Shown: piece after piece, positions 1-5,912 of the stretch
How positions within the stretch are numbered: the first letter of the stretch is position 1
Layout: the number at the start of each line of letters is the position of its first letter
Source of the DNA: Propionibacteriaceae bacterium
GTDB lineage: Bacteria > Actinomycetota > Actinomycetes > Propionibacteriales > Propionibacteriaceae
Direction: 5' to 3'
Length of the DNA: 5,912 nt
Assembly: GCA_030538175.1 (NCBI GenBank)
Contig: JAUNUL010000193.1
Coordinates: forward strand, 1-5,912
Position numbers and translations under genes: made by a program
Notes under the pieces: model-generated
The model's input: only the letters and a program-made list of their open reading frames with translations
Database searches by the model: none
What the model was told of the DNA's origin: nothing

Positions 1-1528
<1,528 letters not shown>

Positions 1529-1532
<4 letters not shown>

Positions 1533-2434
1533 GCGCCACCACCCGGGATGAGGAGAACCATCAGGAACCAAGCGACCGGCGCCGCAACCAGCAGGGAGTC
1601 GAGACGGTCCATCACACCGCCGTGACCGGGCAGGAACGACGACATGTCCTTGATGCCGACGTCCCGCTTGATCAGAGATTCGATCAGATCCCCACACGCG
1701 CCGGTGATCACCAGGGCGACGCCGAGGATGATGCCGACCCAGAAGGGTGCGCTCAGCAGATAGACAACGAGCAGGATGCCGCCGACCACCCCGAACAGGA
1801 TGGAGCCCGCGAACCCCTCCCAGGTCTTCTTGGGGCTGATCCGCGGAGCCATCTTGTGTTTGCCGAAGAGTACGCCGGCGACATAGCCGCCAATGTCGCC
1901 CAACGCCACCACCGCGATGAACGTGATGACCCGCATCCGCCCCTGGTCGTCGGCCAACATGAGGCCGGCGAACGAACCCAGCAGGGGGATATAGCCGATG
2001 ATGAACAGGCTGGCCGCGGCGTCACGGACGAAACCCTGCTCTCCCTTGGGCATCCGCCAGATCAGGGTCACCAGCGCGGTGATCCCGATCATCGCGAGCA
2101 TCAGGGTGTTGGCCGAGATCCCGAGATCACGTTTGCCGGCGAAATAGGCGCTGATCAGGATCGCCACGGTGCCGATCACGATCGGCACGATCGCGGCGTG
2201 CATATCGAGGCGTTTGAGTGCCTGATAGACCTCGACCGCGCCCAGAGCGAGGGCGAGGGCTACCAGGATCTGGAACCCGAGGGGAACCCAGCCGAGGGTC
2301 ACCACCAACGCCGCAGAAAGGACCACACCGACCCCGATCGCGGCCGGCAGGTTGCGGCCGGCACGACCGTGGCTTCGCTCGGGGGGCGTGGGCGGGACCA
2401 CGGGCCCGGGTGTGGGCGGTTCGGGAGCTGACAT
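1529..2434 (-). CDS. cdsA: Phosphatidate cytidylyltransferase (CDP-diacylglycerol synthase)
   Basis: A 301-residue integral membrane enzyme that makes CDP-diacylglycerol from phosphatidate and CTP, the branch point to phosphatidylglycerol, cardiolipin and phosphatidylinositol. After a Pro-rich hydrophilic N-terminus (1-28) there are about eight or nine hydrophobic segments, roughly 29-48, 52-71, 80-99, 107-126, 140-160, 166-190, 208-228, 231-248 and 281-297. The family signature is complete: S253-L-I-K256-R257, then K262-D263, then [12 protein letters not shown] at 268-279, containing the metal-binding aspartates. The second conserved block, GDIGGYVAG (179-187) followed by [11 protein letters not shown] (197-207), is also intact. 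ATG 2432-2434 overlaps the frr stop by one base (TGATG), with a GAGG Shine-Dalgarno a few bases upstream in the frr 3' end. The last codons overlap the rlmN start by four bases. Direct adjacency to frr, without uppS or dxr between, is the usual actinobacterial layout. Confidence 0.96.
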
Positions 2435-2991
2435 CAGACCTCGAGGAGCTCGGCTTCCTTGTTCTTGAGGACTTCGTCGATCTGGTCGGTGTGGCCCTTG
2501 GTCAGGGTCTCGAGATCCTTCTCGGCCCGTGCGACCTCGTCCTCACCGGCTTCCTTGTCCTTGACCAGCTTGTCGAGCTGGTCCTTCGCGTGGCGACGCA
2601 CATTGCGGATGGCGACCCGGGCGTCTTCGGCCTTGTTCTTGGCGAGCTTGGTGTATTCCTTGCGGCGATCCTCGGTGAGTTCCGGCAGGGAAACCCGGAT
2701 CGCGTGGCCATCGGTGGCCGGGTTGACGCCGAGATCGGAATCCCGGATCGCCTTCTCCACCGAGTTGAGCGTGCCGCGGTCGAACGGGGTGATCAGGACC
2801 ATGCGGGCGTCCACGATCTGCACGCTCGCGATCTGCTGGAGCGGCATGTCCTGGCCATAGGCGTTGGCCACGATCTTGGAGAACATGGCGGGGTGGGCCC
2901 GGCCGGTGCGGATGGCGGAGAACTCCTCCTTGGCGTGTTCCACCGCCTGGTCCATCCGGGTCTTGGCGTCTTTCATGATGTCGGCGATCAC
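2434..2991 (-). CDS. frr: Ribosome recycling factor
   Basis: A 185-residue RRF, the same length as the E. coli protein. With EF-G it splits post-termination ribosomes into subunits in the cytoplasm. Domain I is the three-helix bundle formed by residues 1-29 plus about 106-185, and domain II is the inserted sandwich at about 30-105. Landmarks are AIRTGRA (26-32), the hinge region around SLPELTEDRRKEY (101-113), and R129 and R132 in AIRNVRR, which match the 23S rRNA-contacting arginines of E. coli RRF. The start is GTG at 2989-2991, giving MIADIMKDAK, which aligns with E. coli MISDIRKDAE. A purine-rich GAGGAAGGA (3000-3008) lies 8 nt upstream, whereas the in-frame ATG at codon 6 would be too far from it. 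The gene follows pyrH after 32 nt and its stop overlaps the cdsA start. Confidence 0.97.
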   Translation of the reverse strand: MIADIMKDAKTRMDQAVEHAKEEFSAIRTGRAHPAMFSKIVANAYGQDMPLQQIASVQIVDARMVLITPFDRGTLNSVEKAIRDSDLGVNPATDGHAIRVSLPELTEDRRKEYTKLAKNKAEDARVAIRNVRRHAKDQLDKLVKDKEAGEDEVARAEKDLETLTKGHTDQIDEVLKNKEAELLEV

Positions 2992-3023
2992 GGGATCGGT
3001 CCTTCCTCAGGTCGGGTGAAAAC

Positions 3024-3731
3024 TCAGGCGTGCACGGTCGTGCCGATCTTGTCACCGTTGACTGCGCTGGCGATGTTGCCGCTCTTGTCAAGGTTGAAGA
3101 AGATCATCGGCAAAGAATAATCACGGGCCATGGAGATGGCGGTGGCGTCGGCGACCTTCAGGTCCCGGGCCAGGAACTCGTCATAGCTGAGCTCGTCGAA
3201 CATGACCGCGTTGGGGTTGGTGCGAGGGTCGGAGTCATAGACCCCGTCGGTCCCCTGCTTGCCCATCAGCAGCACCTCAGCGCCGATTTCCAGCGCCCGC
3301 TGGGCGGCGACGGTGTCTGTCGAGAAATAGGGCATGCCGGAACCAGCGCCGAAGATGACCAGACGGCCCTTCTCCAGGTGCCGCTCGGCACGGCGCGGGA
3401 TATAGGGCTCGGCGACCTGGCCCATCGTGATCGCTGTCTGCACGCGGGTATCAATGCCTTCTTTTTCGCAGAAGTCCTGCAGTGCGAGGCAGTTCATCAC
3501 GGTGCCCAGCATGCCCATGTAGTCCGCGCGGTCGCGATCCATGCCGCCCTGCTGCAGCTCCGCGCCACGGAAGAAGTTGCCGCCACCGACAACAACCGCA
3601 ACCTGCACGCCGCTGCGCACGACCTCGGCGACCTGGCGGGCAATGCTGGCCACCACATCGGGATCCACGCCGACCCGGCCCCCACCGAAAGCTTCACCGG
3701 ACAGCTTCAGCAGGACGCGCTTATAGGTCAT
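3024..3731 (-). CDS. pyrH: Uridylate kinase (UMP kinase)
   Basis: A 235-residue bacterial UMP kinase of the amino-acid kinase fold. It is a cytoplasmic, usually hexameric enzyme that converts UMP plus ATP to UDP plus ADP and is typically activated by GTP and inhibited by UTP. Family motifs appear in order: KLSGEAFGG (9-17, phosphate binding), GGGNFFRG (49-56), [14 protein letters not shown] (67-80, UMP side), [13 protein letters not shown] (111-123), [14 protein letters not shown] (127-140) and GVYDSDPR (163-170). This arrangement separates it from aspartokinases and from eukaryote-type UMP/CMP kinases. ATG 3729-3731 has GAGGAG at 3736-3741, and the protein begins [12 protein letters not shown] as expected. 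It is separated from tsf by 137 nt containing a hairpin, so it may have its own promoter or receive attenuated transcription from rpsB-tsf. It is followed closely by frr, its usual partner across bacteria. Confidence 0.97.
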   Translation of the reverse strand: MTYKRVLLKLSGEAFGGGRVGVDPDVVASIARQVAEVVRSGVQVAVVVGGGNFFRGAELQQGGMDRDRADYMGMLGTVMNCLALQDFCEKEGIDTRVQTAITMGQVAEPYIPRRAERHLEKGRLVIFGAGSGMPYFSTDTVAAQRALEIGAEVLLMGKQGTDGVYDSDPRTNPNAVMFDELSYDEFLARDLKVADATAISMARDYSLPMIFFNLDKSGNIASAVNGDKIGTTVHA

Positions 3732-3814
3732 GATTCTCCTCAGTTTCGAGCCGGTCGATGCCGTTGACCATCATCCCGCACACACGGGAGCGTGACCAAT
3801 CGGGTCGGGAAACG

Positions 3815-3859
3815 ACGACGGGCGCCGCAGGAGTGCATGACTCCCACGACGCCCGGCGT
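3815..3859 (-). terminator. Imperfect hairpin after tsf; possible terminator or attenuator
   Basis: An imperfect inverted repeat sits 9 bases downstream of the tsf stop codon. On the plus strand the arms are ACG-x-C-GGGCG (3815-3824) and CGCCC-G-x-CGT (3850-3859). A 5x5 internal loop follows, then an inner stem GGAGT/ACTCC (3830-3834 with 3840-3844) around a five-base loop. It falls exactly in the only sizeable gap of the cluster, which suits a terminator or read-through attenuator separating rpsB-tsf from pyrH-frr-cdsA-rlmN. There is no strong run of T after the stem on the minus strand (only GTTTCC), as is often seen in GC-rich actinobacteria, so termination efficiency is uncertain. It could instead protect the rpsB-tsf mRNA 3' end from exonucleases. 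Confidence 0.5.
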
Positions 3860-3868
3860 ACCTGAGGA

Positions 3869-4678
3869 TCAGGCTCCGGCAGCCTCGAACCGCACGAAGC
3901 GGGTCACCTTGGCGCCGGCAGCATCGAGCTGCTGACCGACCGACTTCTTCTCATCAGTGATGGACTGCTGGTCGACCAGGCAGACCTCCTTGAAGAAGCC
4001 GTTGAGCCGGCCCTCGACGATCTTGGGCAGCGCCTGCTCGGGCTTGCCCTCCTCGCGGGACTTCGCCTCGGCGATGCGACGCTCGTTGTCGACGACGTCG
4101 GCGGGGACCTCGTCGCGCGAGACATACTGCGGCTTCATCGAAGCAACCTGCAGAGCGACGCCACGCAGGAGCTCGGAGTCACCCTCGCCGGCCACGATCA
4201 CGCCCACCTGCGGCGGCAGATCGGAGGCGCGACGGTGCAGGTAAACCGCGGTGTCGCCCTCGAGATAGGCCGCGTTGCGGACCTCGAGCTTCTCGCCGAT
4301 CTTGACGGCAAGCTCGTGGACGGTGTCGGCAACCGACTTGTCACCCAGCGTCAGCGCGTTGACCGCGTCGACGCCGTCGGCCTTGGCCTCATCAGCCGCC
4401 TGAGCGATGGCCTGGGCCAGCTCCATGAACTCGGCGTTCTTGGCGACGAAGTCGGTCTCGGCGGCGAGCTGAATCAGCGCGCCACCCGCGTTGGCCACGA
4501 GGCCGTTGCTGGCGTCACGGTCGGCACGCTTGGCAGCCTTCGCCAGGCCCGACACGCGGAGCACCTCCACCGCCTTGTCGAAATCGCCGTCGGCCTCGGT
4601 GAGGGCCTTCTTGGCATCCATCATGCCCGCGCCGGTAGCGTCGCGGAGCTTCTTCACATCAGCAGCGGTAATGGCCAT
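3869..4678 (-). CDS. tsf: Translation elongation factor Ts
   Basis: A 269-residue EF-Ts, the cytoplasmic guanine-nucleotide exchange factor that expels GDP from EF-Tu. The N-terminal UBA-like domain (about 1-40) carries the signature LRDATGAGMMDAKKAL (11-26). The core contains ETDFVAKN (74-81), whose Asp76 and Phe77 correspond to the residues that insert into EF-Tu near its Mg site. The C-terminal part has GFFKEVCLVDQQSI (227-240), matching the conserved block before the terminus. The length is slightly below the 283 residues of E. coli and normal for actinobacteria. One deviation is that the second signature, usually ELN[CS]ETDFVA, reads QLAAETDFVA, so the Glu and Asn before the motif are replaced. 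ATG 4676-4678 has AAGGA (4684-4688) five bases upstream. The gene follows rpsB after 36 nt and is surely co-transcribed with it. Confidence 0.97.
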   Translation of the reverse strand: MAITAADVKKLRDATGAGMMDAKKALTEADGDFDKAVEVLRVSGLAKAAKRADRDASNGLVANAGGALIQLAAETDFVAKNAEFMELAQAIAQAADEAKADGVDAVNALTLGDKSVADTVHELAVKIGEKLEVRNAAYLEGDTAVYLHRRASDLPPQVGVIVAGEGDSELLRGVALQVASMKPQYVSRDEVPADVVDNERRIAEAKSREEGKPEQALPKIVEGRLNGFFKEVCLVDQQSITDEKKSVGQQLDAAGAKVTRFVRFEAAGA

Positions 4679-4714
4679 GTGTGTCCTTGTCTGTGCGTCT
4701 GGTCGGGGGAACTG

Positions 4715-4888
4715 TCAGTTGGTCTCGGTGGCCTCGGCCGCGGGCGCAGCCTCGGTCTCATCTGCAGCAGGCGCGGCGTCGGCCTGGGCCTCAGCGGACT
4801 CCTCCGCAGCCTCAGGGGCAGCGGTCTCGGTCGCAGCAGCCTCAGTCGCGGTGGCCTCGGGAGCAGCGGTCTCGGCAGCTTCCGAAGC
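4715..4888 (-). repeat. Low-complexity Ala/Glu-rich tail of S2
   Basis: This stretch encodes S2 residues 257-313. By count these 57 residues are 26 Ala, 13 Glu, 8 Thr and 4 Pro, with Ser, Asp, Gln and Asn making up the rest and no basic residue. The DNA is a degenerate array of GCC/GCA/GCT (Ala) and GAG (Glu) codons with recurring short units such as AAPEA and ATET. Such regions change length easily by slippage. The segment is likely disordered and exposed at the surface of the 30S subunit. It is a coding feature, not a separate element. Confidence 0.85.
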
Positions 4889-5656
4889 GTCGCCGGCGAG
4901 CAGCTCGCGCTCCCAGTCGGGCATCGGCTCGGCCGCAACCTCGGCCTCGGCGCCGGTGGCGCCACCGGAACGCGACATCAGGCCATCGGCGACGGCGTCG
5001 GCGATCACACGAGTCAGCAGCGCAACGGAGCGGATGGCGTCATCGTTGCCCGGGATCGCGAAGTCGACTTCGTCGGGATCGCAGTTGGTGTCGAGGATGC
5101 CGATCACGGGGATCCGCAGCTTGCGGGCCTCGTCAACGGCGAGGTGTTCCTTCTTGGTGTCGACGACCCAGACCGCCTGCGGGGTCTTGGGCATGTCCCG
5201 GATGCCGCCCAGGTCCTTCTCGAGCTTGTCCTTCTCACGCTTGAGCATGAGGAGTTCCTTCTTGGTCAGACCCGAACCGGCGACGGTGTCGAAGTCCATG
5301 ACCTCGAGCTCCTTGAGACGCGAGATGCGCTTGGAGATGGTCTGGAAGTTGGTGAGCATGCCACCGAGCCAGCGCTGGTTCACGAACGGCATCCCGACGC
5401 GGGTGGCCTGCTCGGCGATGGCTTCCTGGGCCTGCTTCTTGGTGCCGACGAAGAGAACCTGGCCACCGCGGGCAACAGTGTCCTTCACGAAGGCATAAGC
5501 CTGATCGATATAGGTCAGCGAGAGCTGCAGATCGATGATGTAGATGCCGTTGCGCTCGGTGAAGATGAAACGCTTCATCTTCGGGTTCCAACGACGGGTC
5601 TGGTGCCCGAAGTGAACGCCGGATTCGAGCAGCTGACGAGCGGTTACGACGGCCAT
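4715..5656 (-). CDS. rpsB: 30S ribosomal protein S2
   Basis: A 313-residue S2, a protein added late to the small subunit, at the head-body junction near S1-type contacts. The core (1 to about 230) is canonical: [20 protein letters not shown] (6-25), [17 protein letters not shown] (27-43), FVGTKKQAQ (69-77), [12 protein letters not shown] (93-104), then [14 protein letters not shown] (164-177), [13 protein letters not shown] (183-195) and [10 protein letters not shown] (201-210). [13 protein letters not shown] (243-255) is a short conserved actinobacterial segment. Residues 257-313 form a low-complexity acidic tail of Ala, Glu, Thr and Pro without any Lys or Arg, making the protein about 70 residues longer than E. 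coli S2 (241). The frame is open upstream to about 5803, but the true start is ATG 5654-5656, with a perfect AAGGAGG (5664-5670) seven bases away and the family N-terminus [13 protein letters not shown]. It is the first gene of the cluster and is preceded by a structured leader. Confidence 0.97.
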   Translation of the reverse strand: MAVVTARQLLESGVHFGHQTRRWNPKMKRFIFTERNGIYIIDLQLSLTYIDQAYAFVKDTVARGGQVLFVGTKKQAQEAIAEQATRVGMPFVNQRWLGGMLTNFQTISKRISRLKELEVMDFDTVAGSGLTKKELLMLKREKDKLEKDLGGIRDMPKTPQAVWVVDTKKEHLAVDEARKLRIPVIGILDTNCDPDEVDFAIPGNDDAIRSVALLTRVIADAVADGLMSRSGGATGAEAEVAAEPMPDWERELLAGDASEAAETAAPEATATEAAATETAAPEAAEESAEAQADAAPAADETEAAPAAEATETN

Positions 5657-5822
5657 GGCCGTTCCTCCTTGTGTGGCGCACGCGTGGGCGCACGCCGAAT
5701 CTGGTTGTTCGATGCCGACCTTCGGCATCGCCTGATGCAGTGGCCACAGGGAACCGCCGGGGCGGACCAAGTCCTGTGGGGGCATGACTGCATGCGAAGT
5801 CAACCCGCGTGAACGGATTGCA
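5657..5822 (-). promoter_or_regulatory. Structured 5' leader of rpsB mRNA (four hairpins)
   Basis: Between the probable promoter and the rpsB ATG lie about 165 nt without a convincing gene but with four consecutive inverted repeats. From the 5' end of the RNA they are: GCATG/CATGC (5782-5795, 4-nt loop); a nested element with outer 7-bp stem CCACAGG/CCTGTGG (5744-5750 with 5773-5779) enclosing CCGCC/GGCGG (5754-5758 with 5761-5765); a perfect 9-bp stem CGATGCCGA/TCGGCATCG (5710-5718 with 5722-5730, 3-nt loop); and GCGTG/CACGC (5682-5686 with 5691-5695), next to the Shine-Dalgarno. The last one lies in a direct repeat GGCGCACGC (5675-5683 and 5687-5695). In gammaproteobacteria S2 represses its own operon through the rpsB leader. 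A comparable role here is inference from position and structure only, since no match to that leader is claimed. Confidence 0.5.
5664..5670 (-). promoter_or_regulatory. Strong Shine-Dalgarno that fixes the rpsB start
   Basis: On the minus strand the bases read AAGGAGG, fully complementary to the 16S rRNA anti-SD core, seven bases before ATG 5654-5656. This decides for the 313-residue S2 and against the longer open frame running up to TTG near 5803. It is the best ribosome site in the window, in keeping with a highly expressed ribosomal protein gene. Confidence 0.9.
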
Positions 5823-5828
5823 GAGCAC

Positions 5829-5856
5829 AGTCTAGGTGGTCACCATCACAGGTCAC
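5829..5856 (-). promoter_or_regulatory. Probable rpsB promoter
   Basis: Reading the minus strand, a -10-like TAGACT (5829-5834; four of six to TATAAT) is preceded at 16 bp by GTGACC (5851-5856; four of six to TTGACA). Transcription would start near 5822, giving a leader of about 165 nt. The -35 element is part of GGTGACC (5851-5857), which recurs exactly 13 bp closer to the -10 at 5838-5844. The placement suits the single main promoter of an rpsB-tsf operon, but promoters of GC-rich bacteria are degenerate and this is a visual assignment. Confidence 0.4.
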
Positions 5857-5857
5857 C

Positions 5858-5912
5858 AAATCGAGGCTCTCCCGAGACCCCATCGAGTCCGCTTCCCACC
5901 GTGGAGGCGACT
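5858..5912. other. Right-edge intergenic stretch
   Basis: These 55 bases lie upstream of the proposed rpsB promoter. No gene can be assigned. ATCGAG occurs twice (5860-5865 and 5882-5887). On the plus strand the window ends with GTGGAGGCGACT, which could be the Shine-Dalgarno (GGAGG) or even the GTG start of a gene running to the right. In several actinobacteria an M23 peptidase gene lies divergent to rpsB, but nothing here proves this. Confidence 0.3.

Noticed and set aside
1533..1697. 55-codon N-terminal extension of RlmN
   Set aside because: It overlaps the cdsA signature region and is not RlmN-like. The GTG at 1532 gives the standard N-terminus and a GTGA junction.
3770..3799. Possible pyrH promoter: TTGGTC (3794-3799), 18 bp, GATGAT (3770-3775), overlapping a small TCCCG/CGGGA inverted repeat (3774-3789)
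   Set aside because: The matches to consensus are weak (three and four of six) and the hairpin is short. It is possible but not strong enough to list as a feature.
5657..5803. N-terminal extension of S2 or a leader peptide in the rpsB frame starting at TTG 5803
   Set aside because: The translated extension has no S2 similarity, the perfect Shine-Dalgarno sits at the internal ATG 5656, and the same bases form a series of RNA hairpins.
5798..5803. TTGACT, a good -35 box on the minus strand within the rpsB leader
   Set aside because: No acceptable -10 hexamer is found 16-19 bp downstream, so a second rpsB promoter is not supported.
4235..5812. Long plus-strand open frame of 525 codons antisense to rpsB and the tsf start
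   Set aside because: It lies opposite two certain genes, has Gly/Leu/Val/Asp-rich sequence expected from the complement of GC-rich codons, shows no recognisable domain, and crosses the rpsB promoter and leader.

Overview
The window is GC-rich, tightly packed bacterial chromosome from a high-GC Gram-positive bacterium (Actinomycetota). The gene order, the GTG starts, the Ala/Glu-rich tail on ribosomal protein S2 and the '[10 protein letters not shown]' N-terminus of RlmN all point that way. A family such as the Propionibacteriaceae is possible, but the sequence does not settle it.

All seven genes lie on the minus strand and are read from the right edge to the left: rpsB (S2), tsf (EF-Ts), pyrH (UMP kinase), frr (ribosome recycling factor), cdsA (CDP-diacylglycerol synthase), rlmN (23S rRNA/tRNA m2A methyltransferase) and the first 125 codons of gdhA (glutamate dehydrogenase), which runs off the left edge. 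This is the conserved translation/nucleotide/phospholipid cluster of bacteria in its actinobacterial arrangement, with cdsA directly after frr. gdhA at the end is the less expected member.

Right edge to 5657: about 256 bases without a gene hold a probable rpsB promoter near 5829-5856 and a leader of about 165 nt. The leader can fold into four successive hairpins before a perfect Shine-Dalgarno sequence. 4715-5656 is rpsB, and 3869-4678 is tsf after a 36-nt gap. The 137-nt gap at 3732-3868 carries an imperfect hairpin that could terminate or attenuate transcription between tsf and pyrH. From pyrH leftward the genes close up: 32 nt to frr, a one-base TGATG overlap to cdsA, a four-base GTGA overlap to rlmN, and a single base between the rlmN stop and the gdhA start.

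S2, EF-Ts, RRF and RlmN all serve the ribosome. PyrH makes UDP for RNA and sugar nucleotides, and CdsA commits phosphatidate to phospholipid synthesis, so the cluster ties protein synthesis to growth. No mobile element, CRISPR array, tRNA/rRNA gene, defence system or plainly new protein family is visible. The most interesting signals are the structured rpsB leader, the tsf-pyrH hairpin and the chain of stop/start junctions ending in gdhA.
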